A DNA stretch of 64,000 nucleotides from Tectiglobus sp965223355 (lineage in GTDB: Bacteria; Pseudomonadota; Alphaproteobacteria; Rhizobiales; Hyphomicrobiaceae). The notes below the pieces were generated by a model. That model was not told the DNA's origin and did no database searches. It worked only from the letters and a program-made list of their open reading frames with translations. Position 1 is the first letter of the stretch. Each line of letters begins with the position of its first letter. A program made the position numbers and the translations under genes. Below are positions 25,589 through 34,083 of this stretch, piece by piece. Where the stretch lies: positions 372,001 to 436,000 of the forward strand of contig CBDCWE010000003.1 of assembly GCA_965223355.1 (NCBI GenBank), in the 5' to 3' direction.

Positions 25589-27085
25589 ATGAATGCACCG
25601 CAGCGCCAGGATCAATTCATCGCCTTCGACAACAGTTATGCGCGGTTGCCGGCACGGTTCTATGCGCGCCTCGCTCCGACGCCCGTCAAAGCGCCCGGCC
25701 TGATCAAGGTCAATCATGGCCTTGCACGCCATCTCGGCCTGGATCCGGATATGTTGGAGAGTGAAACGGGTATCGAAATTCTCGCCGGCAATCGCCTTGC
25801 GCGGGGCTCTGATCCAATCGCCATGGCCTATGCCGGCCATCAGTTTGGTTCCTGGGTTCCGCAACTCGGTGATGGCCGTGCCATCCTACTCGGCGAGGTG
25901 AGCGACCGGGGCGGACAGCGTCGCGATATCCAACTCAAAGGTGCCGGCCCGACGCCGTTCTCGCGGATGGGCGACGGTCGCGCGGCGGTCGGGCCCGTCC
26001 TGCGCGAATATATCGTGAGCGAAGCGATGGCCGCGCTGGGCATTGCCACAACCCGGGCCTTGGCCGCCGTGACGACGGGCGAGCCGATCGTGCGCGAACG
26101 GCTGCTGCCCGGCGCCATTCTTGCCCGCGTTTCGAAGAGTCACATTCGGGTTGGCACCTTCCAATTCTTTGCTGCACGTCAGGATACCGAGGCACTGCAG
26201 CTGCTCGCCGATCACGTTGTTGCCCGCCACTATCCTGATCTGGTTGATGCCGACCAGCCCTATCATCGCCTGTTGGAGGCGGTGATGGATCGGCAGGCAC
26301 AACTCGTATCGCAATGGATGGCGGTCGGCTTCATCCACGGCGTGATGAACACCGACAACATGTCGATCGCCGGTGAGACGATCGACTATGGACCGTGTGC
26401 CTTTATGGATACATTCCACCCCGATACGGTCTTCAGCTCAATCGATCAGATGGGGCGCTATGCCTATCGCAACCAACCGCGGATCGCGCAATGGAACCTG
26501 GCCCGATTCGCCCAATGCCTGTTGCCGATCCTCGATGATGATGCCGACGCGGCGCTGGAATTTGCCCAGCATGCCATCGATCATTTCCCGCAGCGCTACC
26601 AGCCGCGCTGGCTCAAGATCATGCGGCGCAAGCTCGGTTTGCAGCAGGTCTTGGATGGCGATCTGGATTTGATCGAGGACCTGCTGGCGTGCATGGCGGA
26701 CCAACACGCTGACCACACGTTGACGTTGCGGGCGCTATCACGGCTGGACGGCGCGCCCGCCAGCGACAATTCCCGCGTCAGCCGACATTTCGCTGATCCC
26801 GCAGCTTTCGATCAATGGGCCGAAAACTGGCGTCAGCGCCTGCAAGCCGAAGCCAGCAAAGACCGTGATCGCAAAGCCGCGATGGCCAACGTCAACCCTG
26901 CATTCATACCGCGAAATCATCTGGTCGAGGAAGCGGTTGCGGCCGGACAGGTTGGCGACTACGGCCCGTTTGAAAGGCTCATGGAAGTCCTTTCAAAACC
27001 CTATGAGGATCAGCCCGGTCGCGAGCGCTATGCCCGCCCGCCCAAACCGGACGAGATTGTCAAGGCGACATTCTGCGGGACATAA
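25589..27085 (+). CDS. selO: Protein adenylyltransferase SelO (YdiU)
   Basis: The 498-residue protein matches the SelO/YdiU pseudokinase family along its length. Visible features are AYAGHQFGSWVPQLGDGRA, KGAGPTPFSRMGDGRAA, VGFIHGVMNTDNMS (the catalytic-loop and metal Asn/Asp region) and DYGPCAFMD. The C-terminus FCGT has a cysteine third from the end, as in E. coli, where vertebrates have selenocysteine. SelO transfers AMP to Ser/Thr/Tyr of target proteins and takes part in the oxidative-stress response. The ATG at 25589 follows family length; an in-frame TTG at 25553 is the alternative. A full repeat A starts four bases after the stop. Confidence 0.95.
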   Translation: MNAPQRQDQFIAFDNSYARLPARFYARLAPTPVKAPGLIKVNHGLARHLGLDPDMLESETGIEILAGNRLARGSDPIAMAYAGHQFGSWVPQLGDGRAILLGEVSDRGGQRRDIQLKGAGPTPFSRMGDGRAAVGPVLREYIVSEAMAALGIATTRALAAVTTGEPIVRERLLPGAILARVSKSHIRVGTFQFFAARQDTEALQLLADHVVARHYPDLVDADQPYHRLLEAVMDRQAQLVSQWMAVGFIHGVMNTDNMSIAGETIDYGPCAFMDTFHPDTVFSSIDQMGRYAYRNQPRIAQWNLARFAQCLLPILDDDADAALEFAQHAIDHFPQRYQPRWLKIMRRKLGLQQVLDGDLDLIEDLLACMADQHADHTLTLRALSRLDGAPASDNSRVSRHFADPAAFDQWAENWRQRLQAEASKDRDRKAAMANVNPAFIPRNHLVEEAVAAGQVGDYGPFERLMEVLSKPYEDQPGRERYARPPKPDEIVKATFCGT

Positions 27086-27088
27086 TGC

Positions 27089-27219
27089 TAGAGCAACCTG
27101 CCTTTATTCGGAATCGGAACGATCCCGAATAAAGGCAGGTTGCTCGCCTCTAAAGTGGCGATCATCGTGCTTTAAGTTGGAACCGCAATAGCGGTTCCAA
27201 CTTAAAGCACGATGATCTA
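27089..27219 (+). repeat. Repeat A, full form, right after selO
   Basis: This is the cleanest copy. Hairpin 1 (27091-27145) has a 21-base perfect stem, and hairpin 2 (27160-27217) has a perfect 27-bp stem with a 4-base loop. The ATACCAGCCCGCATAAAT repeat follows directly. Confidence 0.92.
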
Positions 27220-27471
27220 GATACCAGCCCGCATAAATCCCGCGTAAATATTGACGCGCTTCATTGCTGGCCGGTTTTGATATCGATCAAAGATGGTCTG
27301 GGCCAAGCTCACCAGACTGCGGCCGGGAAAGCCATCGAGCAAGCCGCAGGACGAGCGTGCACGATGATGACCGTTGTCGCGGTCCGGAACAACGCCCCGC
27401 ATTTGATCGGAAGTTTTCCCAGCCCGACGACAAGCAGATTGCCCGAAGGGCTGGCACAAGGGGACGGGAAT

Positions 27472-28269
27472 GTGACTGCAGCAACGCGATCCGGAGCCGG
27501 TACACCGACCATCGCAGGCATCACGATCCGTGATGTTTCAATCGAAGCGCCGTGGGACTGGCTCAATGCCGGCTGGCGTGACATGTGGGTCCATCCTCAC
27601 GTCAGTCTGCTTTACGGCGTTCTCTCTTTCGTGGTTGCCATCGCGCTACTGGTTGGCATTTCATTTGCGGGGATGCAGTCCTTGATCCTGGCGCTGGCCG
27701 GCGGCTTCCTGCTGATCGGGCCAGCAATCGCGGTTGCGCTTTACGAGATCAGCCGGCGGATTGAAACCGGCGAGCGCGTGACGGTGTTGGCGACGCTGTT
27801 GGTTGGCGCCAAGGCACCGGGCCAGCTCGGTTTTCTTGGCGCGGTGCTGGCCTTCTTCTATTTCGTGTGGCTCGAGACGGCGCTGTTGCTGTTCATGTTG
27901 TTTATGGGCGGCAACGTGACCTTTCCGCCGGCCAGCAAGTTCGTATCAATGTTGCTCTATGAGCCCAATGGATTGGGGCTGCTTGTGGTCGGCACCTTCG
28001 TCGGTGCGGTTCTGGCAGCGAGCGTGTTTTCGATGTCGGTGGTGTCCGTGCCGCTGTTGATGACTCAGCGCATCGATACAATCAGTGCGATCTACATCAG
28101 CGTCGAGAGCGTGCGATTGAATATTCGACCAATGGCGCTATGGGCCGCACTCGTTGCCGCGACCACGGGGGTCGGACTTGTCACCTGCTTTGTTGGCCTG
28201 ATTGTCACCTTCCCGCTTTTGGGCCATGCAAGCTGGCATGCGTTTCGCGACGTCATCCAAACCGACTGA
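27472..28269 (+). CDS. DUF2189 family integral membrane protein
   Basis: From the GTG at 27472 (GGGGACGGGA just upstream) the product is 265 residues, the usual size of DUF2189 proteins; in-frame ATGs at 27361 and 27364 would lengthen it. About six hydrophobic helices are visible (near 44-66, 68-90, 112-140, 165-190, 190-205 and 220-245). The conserved DUF2189 opening (WDWLNAGWRDMWVHPHVSLLYG) and central YEISRRIETGE are present. The family is widespread in alphaproteobacteria and its function is unknown. No operon partner is visible. Confidence 0.82.
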   Translation: MTAATRSGAGTPTIAGITIRDVSIEAPWDWLNAGWRDMWVHPHVSLLYGVLSFVVAIALLVGISFAGMQSLILALAGGFLLIGPAIAVALYEISRRIETGERVTVLATLLVGAKAPGQLGFLGAVLAFFYFVWLETALLLFMLFMGGNVTFPPASKFVSMLLYEPNGLGLLVVGTFVGAVLAASVFSMSVVSVPLLMTQRIDTISAIYISVESVRLNIRPMALWAALVAATTGVGLVTCFVGLIVTFPLLGHASWHAFRDVIQTD

Positions 28270-28291
28270 GGCGCGCGGGCCTTTCAGACTT

Positions 28292-28380
28292 AGAGCAACC
28301 TGCCTGTGGTCGGGTCGATAGGGCTGGCGCCCCTAACTTGATTGCCGCCGTGCGGCGATTGGGTGATTTGCACCGTTTGT
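28292..28380. repeat. Chimeric repeat: head of A joined to the interior of B
   Basis: The first 15 bases (TAGAGCAACCTGCCT type) are the head of repeat A. The sequence then changes at once into the B interior (GGTCGGG, a GGGCT/GCCCC pair, GCCGCCGTGCGGCGAT). Confidence 0.6.
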
Positions 28381-28447
28381 TGGGCCAGCCCGCCCATCAC
28401 TCCACCTGAACAGATGATTGGGAGCAAGTCCCGGATGCAAGGCGAGG

Positions 28448-28837
28448 TTATACGAAGCGAGTCTGACATGGTCTATGTCGAGCTATCCGCAAAAGTTGGA
28501 GACGGCGTGAATCGCTGAGCCAGCGCATCGTCAGCGTTCCAAGACATGATACGTCGAGAAAACGCGAGCCACGCGGCGAGATCTCAGCCACACCTCTGTT
28601 GATCTGGTCGAACGCGGACGTCAGACTGGGAAGAAGCCGCTTGCCGGCCTCTGTCAGCGCGAGGCGATTGCGCGGTCCTTCGAGCAGTTTGCACCCGAGT
28701 TGGCCTTCAAGCATTTTGATCTGACGACTGATTGCCCCATGTGTGACGGCGAGTTCCTCCGCCGCGAGTGTCATGCGACCCAGGCGTGCTGTTGCTTCGA
28801 AAGCTCGTAACGCATTGAGCGAGGGCAGACTGTTCAT
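28448..28837 (-). pseudogene. Truncated LysR-family regulator (GcvA-like), HTH domain only
   Basis: The first 95 or so residues are a good LysR DNA-binding domain (LNALRAFEATARLGRMTLAAEELAVTH). The LDVSCLGTLTMRWL start of the effector domain follows. The reading then breaks after about 107 residues into unrelated sequence (SDSRRLQLLRIARHRPC) and stops at 129, where about 300 are normal. A neighbouring frame continues only 15 codons, so this is a 3' truncation rather than a simple single-base error. It diverges from the DUF1127/EamA genes, the usual arrangement for a LysR regulator and its target. It may be dead or a DNA-binding-only remnant. Confidence 0.75.
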
Positions 28838-28839
28838 TT

Positions 28840-28856
28840 TGTGAGATTACCTCACA
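28840..28856. promoter_or_regulatory. Likely LysR operator between the truncated LysR gene and DUF1127
   Basis: TGTGAG-ATTAC-CTCACA is a perfect inverted repeat. It contains a T-N11-A core typical of LysR sites and lies three bases upstream of the LysR start in the divergent promoter region. Confidence 0.5.
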
Positions 28857-28911
28857 TACGTTGTCGAATTATATCGATTTTATAAAGCCGTTGAAACAAG
28901 CAATGTGAGTC

Positions 28912-29106
28912 ATGCGCGTCGTTTGGTTCAACCGCGTGCCCATCGCAGGGCATTTGTCTCAAGTCATCCTGATGCGCCTTGGCCTTTGGACCAGGCGGCG
29001 ACGGACAAGAAGGCGTCTGCGCTGGCTGGACCCGATACTATTGGCGGACGTCGGCATCTCGCGTGAGGCTAGGAATCGAGAGTGCGCCAAACCCTTCTGG
29101 AAGTGA
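28912..29106 (+). CDS. DUF1127 (YjiS-like) small protein
   Basis: The 64-residue protein ends in the DUF1127 signature LADVGISREARNRECAKPFW after an arginine-rich middle (RRRRTRRRLRW). DUF1127 proteins are small, common in alpha- and gammaproteobacteria, and some have been linked to RNA-related or phosphate/nitrogen responses. It lies four bases before the EamA transporter gene, so the two are cotranscribed, divergently from the broken LysR gene. This trio is a recurring arrangement; here only the regulator is damaged. Confidence 0.8.
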   Translation: MRVVWFNRVPIAGHLSQVILMRLGLWTRRRRTRRRLRWLDPILLADVGISREARNRECAKPFWK

Positions 29107-29110
29107 GACC

Positions 29111-29953
29111 ATGGACAAGACCGTTTTCCTGGCGGTTCTCGGCGCCGCTGCAATGCATGCCGGCTGGAACGCTGTCGTCAAAGTCGGGCTCGATAGATTC
29201 TCGTCCATCCTGCTTCTCGCTCTCGTACAGGCCGTGATTGCGATTCCGATCCTTCCCTTTGTCGATCAACCACTCGTCGATGCTTGGCCATGGATCGTTG
29301 CGTCTGCCGCACTCCACACCGGCTACAAGGTTTTCCTGGTTCACGCGTATGCTCATGGTGACCTCAGCCAGGTTTGTCCGCTCGCGCGCGGGTCTGCGCC
29401 GATGCTCGTCGCCATCTACACCGTGATCATCCTCGGCGAGCCAATGCCGGCGACGGGGATTGCGGCGGTTTCTGCTATCGCGCTCGGTGTCATCCTTATG
29501 TCCTTTAGGGGCGGCGGCGCGCGTGATCGGATGTATCCCATTGCCGTGCTCTATGCACTCGGCACCGCTGCCTTCACTGCAAGCTATACGCTCGTCGATG
29601 GAATTGGGGCCAGGGCTGCCGGCACAGCATCAGGGTTCATCCTTTGGATGGTGATTGGTGATGCCGTGGGTATGCTAACCTATGCCGCCATCGCGCGAGG
29701 TCGAGATGCCATCTCCGGCTTGCAGGCCGCACGGCTGACGGGGCTGATCGCGGGAGCGCTCTCACTCGGCTCCTATTGGGTTGCAGTATGGGCCATGACG
29801 AAAGCGCCGATAGCACTTGTCGCCGCGCTACGCGAAACCAGCGTATTGTTCGCAATGATGATTGGCGCAGTTTGGCTTCGCGAGCCATTGACGCGCTGGC
29901 GTTGGCTCGCGGCGATCCTCATTGGTGCCGGGGTCATTGCGATGCGGATCTGA
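29111..29953 (+). CDS. EamA/DMT-superfamily transporter
   Basis: The 280-residue protein has about ten hydrophobic helices in two five-helix EamA halves. The end of half 1 reads ARGSAPMLVAIYTVIILGEPM and the end of half 2 reads ALRETSVLFAMMIGAVWLREP, each the conserved helix 4 region with the GE/RE turn. DMT transporters export amino acids, nucleosides or other metabolites. I start it at the ATG at 29111, four bases after the DUF1127 stop, rather than at in-frame upstream positions that overlap that gene. The substrate is unknown. Confidence 0.87.
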   Translation: MDKTVFLAVLGAAAMHAGWNAVVKVGLDRFSSILLLALVQAVIAIPILPFVDQPLVDAWPWIVASAALHTGYKVFLVHAYAHGDLSQVCPLARGSAPMLVAIYTVIILGEPMPATGIAAVSAIALGVILMSFRGGGARDRMYPIAVLYALGTAAFTASYTLVDGIGARAAGTASGFILWMVIGDAVGMLTYAAIARGRDAISGLQAARLTGLIAGALSLGSYWVAVWAMTKAPIALVAALRETSVLFAMMIGAVWLREPLTRWRWLAAILIGAGVIAMRI

Positions 29954-30382
29954 GTCACACACGACTTCCGTTTAGGGTCAGGGAACGAACCTGCTTACGC
30001 GGGAGGGGGCTGCGCGCGGGCTGCGGCACGAGGTGGGTGCAGAGCCACCAAGTGATGGAACGACGATAACGGGCCGGGCGGCCCGGCGCTGCAAAGACTA
30101 CTTGCGGCCGGATCAACCGACCGCGCGCACCAATCACATGCCGGAGACATCGCCGTCCCACGCATGCGCCAATCAACGCCTCTCATGCGCCTCTTATCCG
30201 CCTGTCGCAGCGCCGAACACAGTCACGCCCCAACCGAGCCGCATCGCCAAATCCCCATAGAGATCGTGGCACGACCGTCGTACGAACGCCCGCGGGTTCC
30301 TTCCCTGAGGACTTTCGAACGCCGGCCCCGGTGCGCGTGGCGAGATCATGCAACGGCCGGCATCCGAAACTCTTCACATGGC
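29954..30382. other. Gene-free stretch
   Basis: Several short frames are open on both strands, but all are Arg/Pro/Ala-rich with no motif or ribosome site. I see no gene, RNA or repeat before the B copy at 30383. Confidence 0.45.
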
Positions 30383-30550
30383 ATCTGAACATGTCCGGGG
30401 TCCAGGGACCCATCCCCTGGTCGGGAAGTATGAGGGGTTGAAAGCCCCTCATCGATCGCCGCCAAGCGGCGATTGGTTAGGGGCGCCGCCCTAACCATCC
30501 CGCCAAAGGACGTTGCCCTTTGCAACCCCGTGGCTTGTTCGGGGGCTTCC
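30383..30550. repeat. Repeat B, full copy
   Basis: It runs in the order CCAGGG.../CCCCTGG, GAGGGG/CCCCTC, ATCGCCGC/GCGGCGAT, a TTAGGGCG/CGCCCTAA pair and CCAAAGG/CCTTTG. It is followed at 30552 by AGATCATTTCCGCT-N5-AGCGGA, a small hairpin also present at 59642. Confidence 0.85.
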
Positions 30551-30593
30551 CAGATCATTTCCGCTCTTCAAGCGGATCGCCAGCGCCGTCGGT

Positions 30594-30842
30594 TCACAGG
30601 CGCCGTGCCAAGTAGGCTAGCGCTTTCCCCGGCGTAAACGCGCGGAACTGCGCCTGGTCCGTTTCGACCGGGTACCAGATATAGGTTCCGACGGACTGTC
30701 TGATCCGCCCGAGTTGTTTCCCACCCCGACTGACAGCGATTGTATCACTGCCAATGTAGTCGGCGCGCAGGCCAAGTTTTGTAAAGTCGCCGGGCGGCAA
30801 CATCTTCTTGAGATGGCTTCGCTTTCCCTTAAAAAACATCAT
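30594..30842 (-). CDS. Small hypothetical protein
   Basis: The 82-residue basic protein (MMFFKGKRSHLKKMLPPGDF at the start, GKQLGRIRQSVGTYIWYPVE in the middle) has a plausible mixed alpha/beta composition and ordinary amino-acid usage. I do not recognise a family. An upstream minus-strand frame (30839-31042, 67 codons) overlaps its start by four bases, which could mean a coupled pair, but that frame has no recognisable features. The region from here to 31061 is slightly less GC-rich than its surroundings. Confidence 0.4.
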   Translation of the reverse strand: MMFFKGKRSHLKKMLPPGDFTKLGLRADYIGSDTIAVSRGGKQLGRIRQSVGTYIWYPVETDQAQFRAFTPGKALAYLARRL

Positions 30843-31061
30843 CGTGTTGACCTTGCTAGCCTTCTAGCCTTGGACGTTAACAGCTGGTTCAGTCTATATG
30901 GTTCGTTAAACTGCGACCAATCGCCAATTACATTCAGGGTGAGCGGATCGTTAAACTTGACGGGAAAATTTCGAACTGTGTCGATCGGCCGTCGGCGTTT
31001 TTCCTGCGCGCCTGTGGACGATCCGCGATCAACTCCGGGCACTTTGTCAACGGGTAAGCGA

Positions 31062-31472
31062 ATGAGCGTCGTATTTAATGGCCGGTGTCATTGTGGAGCG
31101 GTTCAGTTCGAATCTTCGCATGAGCCGATTTTTCAAAGGAACTGCCATTGCGACGATTGCCGCCGACTGAGCGGCAGTGCCTATGCCAGCTACGTCTTCA
31201 TACCGGCTGAAGCCTTGGCGGTGTCGGGCACCGTCCAGCAGTACCAACACAAGAGCGATCGCGGGCGCACCATGACGAAGTACTTTTGTGGGAACTGTGG
31301 TACGCAACTCTTCAACGCAAACAGTGCACATCCACAACGCAAGGGCGTCAGAGTCGGCGCGATCGACGATGCGAGCTGGTTCCGACCCGATGCCAACGTC
31401 TATTGTTCGAGAAAGCTTCCGTCCACACCGCTTGATCCGTCCATTAAGGCCTACGATGAGATGCCCGAATGA
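31062..31472 (+). CDS. GFA/CENP-V-like zinc-binding protein, copy 1
   Basis: From the ATG at 31062 the product is 136 residues with the GFA cysteine pattern: CHCGAVQF near residue 9, CHCDDCRRLSGS near 29 and FCGNCGTQLF near 75, coordinating two zincs in the family fold. The name comes from glutathione-dependent formaldehyde-activating enzyme, but most members have no proven activity and bind small thiol adducts. The upstream in-frame extension lacks the domain. A second GFA gene of similar length lies at 47362-47781. Confidence 0.85.
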   Translation: MSVVFNGRCHCGAVQFESSHEPIFQRNCHCDDCRRLSGSAYASYVFIPAEALAVSGTVQQYQHKSDRGRTMTKYFCGNCGTQLFNANSAHPQRKGVRVGAIDDASWFRPDANVYCSRKLPSTPLDPSIKAYDEMPE

Positions 31473-31501
31473 TCGAGTCGTCTGTGAAATAGCCTTTCGG
31501 T

Positions 31502-31555
31502 TTCGGCGCAAAGGCTTGCGCAATCGGCTTCGGCGCAGAGGCTTGCGCAACGGGA
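31502..31555. repeat. 27-bp tandem duplication between GFA and thyA
   Basis: Two near-identical 27-bp units start TTCGGCGCA(A/G)AGGCTTGCGC. Each contains a TTGCGCAA palindrome. They lie between the convergent gene ends and may form weak hairpins. Confidence 0.75.
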
Positions 31556-31592
31556 TCAAGCCAAATCAAATCACCGGGCCGCGCAGGCCGGC

Positions 31593-32387
31593 TCAAACCG
31601 CAACCGGCGCCTTGATGTGGGGATGCGGATCGTAGCCGGCCAATTGGAAGTCGTCGTACACGAAGTCGAACACGTTCAGGACATCCGGGTTGAGCGCCAT
31701 CGTCGGCAACGGCCGCGGTGCGCGCGTCAACTGCTCGTCGGCCTGCGCGAGATGGTTGAGATAGAGGTGGGCATCGCCAAGCGTGTGCACGAACTCTCCC
31801 GGTTGAAGCTCGCACACCTGCGCGATCATCATCGTCAACAGGCCATAGCTTGCAATGTTGAACGGCACGCCGAGAAAGATGTCGGCTGAGCGCTGGTAGA
31901 GTTGGCACGACAACCGGCCGTCGGCGACGTAGAACTGGAACAGACAGTGGCAGGGTGCCAGCGCCATGGCCGGCAGGTCGGCCGGGTTCCAGGCGGTGAC
32001 GATCATTCGCCGGCTATGCGGTGTCGTCCGGATCTGACGGATGACCTCGGAAATCTGGTCGATCGCAGCCCCATCGCGCGCCGGCCAGGACCGCCATTGA
32101 CGGCCATAGACCGGGCCGAGATCGCCGGTTTCATCGGCCCACTCATCCCAGATCGAAACGCCGTTGGCCTTGAGATAGGCGATGTTCGTATCACCTTTGA
32201 GAAACCACAAGAGTTCGTGGACGATCGATTTCATGTGGAGCTTCTTGGTCGTCACCAGTGGAAAACCGGCGCCCAGATCAAACCGCATTTGGTGCCCGAA
32301 AACGCTGAGCGTTCCGGTTCCGGTGCGGTCGGTCTTGCGTGCACCGGCGTGGCGAACGCGTTGCATCAAATCGAGATACTGCTGCAT
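31593..32387 (-). CDS. thyA: Thymidylate synthase
   Basis: Using the ATG at 32387 (GGAG five bases upstream; a GTG two codons earlier is possible), the protein has 264 residues, the same as E. coli ThyA. The catalytic cysteine is C146 in LAPCHCLFQFYV. The dUMP-binding arginine appears in RTGTGTLSVFG, and the RSADIFLGVPFNIASY and HTLGDAHLYLNH motifs are intact. It methylates dUMP to dTMP with methylenetetrahydrofolate. The CPBP protease gene follows upstream in the same direction with only 31 bases between; no dihydrofolate reductase gene is adjacent. Confidence 0.97.
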   Translation of the reverse strand: MQQYLDLMQRVRHAGARKTDRTGTGTLSVFGHQMRFDLGAGFPLVTTKKLHMKSIVHELLWFLKGDTNIAYLKANGVSIWDEWADETGDLGPVYGRQWRSWPARDGAAIDQISEVIRQIRTTPHSRRMIVTAWNPADLPAMALAPCHCLFQFYVADGRLSCQLYQRSADIFLGVPFNIASYGLLTMMIAQVCELQPGEFVHTLGDAHLYLNHLAQADEQLTRAPRPLPTMALNPDVLNVFDFVYDDFQLAGYDPHPHIKAPVAV

Positions 32388-32418
32388 GATCACTCCCGGA
32401 AATGCCGGACATCAACGG

Positions 32419-33183
32419 TCAGGCCGGCGCTGGTGCGGGAAGCAAAACGATAACCGCGAGCATGGTCGCGTTGTAGGCTGCATGGAGAAACATCGGCACC
32501 CACAAGCTGCCAGTTCTCCACAGCAGCCACGACAACAATAGGCCGACAACGAACACCTCGACCAGGCCGATGGTCGAATATCCGACGTGCAGTAAGGTCC
32601 AGCCGGCGGTGGCGACGATTGCAGCGCCGGAAAACTGCAACCGGGTGTCGGCCAGCTGGTTCATGAGGAAGCCCCGAAACAGGATCTCCTCCGAAACCGG
32701 CGCGCCGATCACCAGCGCAATGATGGCCACCCACATTGGTGTGTCGCTGACCAACTGACGCACGAACCCGAGATCGCGCATCGCGTCCGCGTAGAAAAAT
32801 GTCAGCGACAGCCACGACATCGCCGCCAGAACAACGACGAAGATGCCAAACAACTTGAGCAATTCCTTGAAGCTCACGCGCGGCGGGGAGAGCGCAAAGG
32901 TAAACATGATGCGGCCCGGTTCGCGCGCATGGATAAGCAAAACGATCAACACCGTTACGGTGATTTGGAAGACGATCAGGCTGCCCCATGTCGCGGCTTT
33001 GGAGAGCTGGCCGCGGCTGTCGACCTTGAGCGCATCTGCCGGCAGGATCGCTTCAATGGACAATGCCGACAGCAGAATTGCCGCGGCAATTGTGCAGCCA
33101 ACGATGATGCAGGCGCTGAGAATGCGCCAAATGTCGGAGCCCTGGTCGTGGGGTCGGTGGTTCAAACCACGGTTCGATGTCAC
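32419..33183 (-). CDS. CPBP-family intramembrane glutamic endopeptidase
   Basis: The 254-residue membrane protein has about six to eight helices and the CPBP (Abi/CAAX-like) motifs: SEEILFRGF (catalytic glutamates, near residue 163), a GWTLLHVGYS histidine near 198 and HAAYNA near 233. CPBP proteases process prenylated or membrane-bound substrates; in bacteria some confer bacteriocin self-immunity, but most are unstudied. It is transcribed toward thyA and diverges from the potassium channel gene; the shared upstream region is 89 bases. No bacteriocin gene is nearby. Confidence 0.85.
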   Translation of the reverse strand: MTSNRGLNHRPHDQGSDIWRILSACIIVGCTIAAAILLSALSIEAILPADALKVDSRGQLSKAATWGSLIVFQITVTVLIVLLIHAREPGRIMFTFALSPPRVSFKELLKLFGIFVVVLAAMSWLSLTFFYADAMRDLGFVRQLVSDTPMWVAIIALVIGAPVSEEILFRGFLMNQLADTRLQFSGAAIVATAGWTLLHVGYSTIGLVEVFVVGLLLSWLLWRTGSLWVPMFLHAAYNATMLAVIVLLPAPAPA

Positions 33184-33272
33184 CTTGACCTATCCTTTGC
33201 AACACTGGAAAACCGCAAACTGCAAGCAATGACCGATGCTTCTTTGCGGACCTGGTTCCAGGACATCCCACG

Positions 33273-34037
33273 ATGCGTGAAACGCTACGCAATCTCTATC
33301 GCGGAACGACGACGCAGGCGCGCGCCTTCCGGTTCGCGCTTCTCGCGTTCGACGTTGTAACCATTCTGTTCTTCATTGTCTCCTCTGTCATGAAGGACCA
33401 GCTGTGGATCTACGTCGTCGATGCGCTCGTGGCCCTGGTCATTGCCGCCGATCTTGCCGCCAGGTACTCGATCGCGGCGCGCAAGGACCGCTTCCTGATG
33501 GATGCAACGACCTGGGCCGATATGATCGTCATCATAACGTTGCTGTTGCCCTGGCTGGTGGAAAGTCTGTTGTTCCTCAGGGTCATTCGCGCGTTACGAC
33601 TATTGCGCTCGTACCGGGTCCTGAGGGATCTCCGCGAAGAGTTCGGTTTTTTCCGACGCAACGAGGAAACCGTCCAGAGTGCGATCAATCTGGGCGTGTT
33701 CGTCTTTGTGATGACGGCGTTGGTCTACGTTCTTCAGGTCAACTCCAACCCGAAGATTACGAACTACATCGATGCGCTTTATTTCACCATAACGGCGCTG
33801 ACGACCACTGGTTTTGGCGACATCACGCTGACGGACACCACCGGTCGCCTGCTCTCGGTGCTGATCATGGTGTTCGGTGTCGCACTGTTTCTGCGCCTCA
33901 TTCAGACGATCTTCAGGCCCTCGCGGGTGATTTATGATTGCCCCGATTGCGGCCTGCAACGCCACGATGCCGATGCCGTCCATTGCAAGCATTGCGGTCG
34001 CACTCTCAATATTGCAACCGACGGTGTCGACATGTGA
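33273..34037 (+). CDS. Voltage-gated-type potassium channel with C-terminal zinc ribbon
   Basis: The 254-residue protein has six hydrophobic helices. S4 is arginine-rich (FLRVIRALRLLRSYRVLRDLR). The pore helix and filter read ALYFTITALTTTGFGDITL, a TTTGFGD variant of the usual TxGYGD potassium filter. Uncommonly, the short cytoplasmic tail after S6 is a zinc-ribbon-like CPDCG-N10-CKHCG module (residues 225-245) instead of a cyclic-nucleotide or RCK domain. The ribbon might sense metal or redox state or stabilise the tetramer. Another ion than K+ is possible given the filter. Confidence 0.82.
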   Translation: MRETLRNLYRGTTTQARAFRFALLAFDVVTILFFIVSSVMKDQLWIYVVDALVALVIAADLAARYSIAARKDRFLMDATTWADMIVIITLLLPWLVESLLFLRVIRALRLLRSYRVLRDLREEFGFFRRNEETVQSAINLGVFVFVMTALVYVLQVNSNPKITNYIDALYFTITALTTTGFGDITLTDTTGRLLSVLIMVFGVALFLRLIQTIFRPSRVIYDCPDCGLQRHDADAVHCKHCGRTLNIATDGVDM

Positions 34038-34083
34038 GCGACCGGCCGCGTTGACCAGCGTGGTGGGCGATCACGGCCAGACT

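Noticed and set aside
30839..31042. 67-codon minus-strand frame overlapping a small hypothetical gene
   Set aside because: The ATGA overlap is suggestive, but the product has no features and lies in the leader of the GFA gene.
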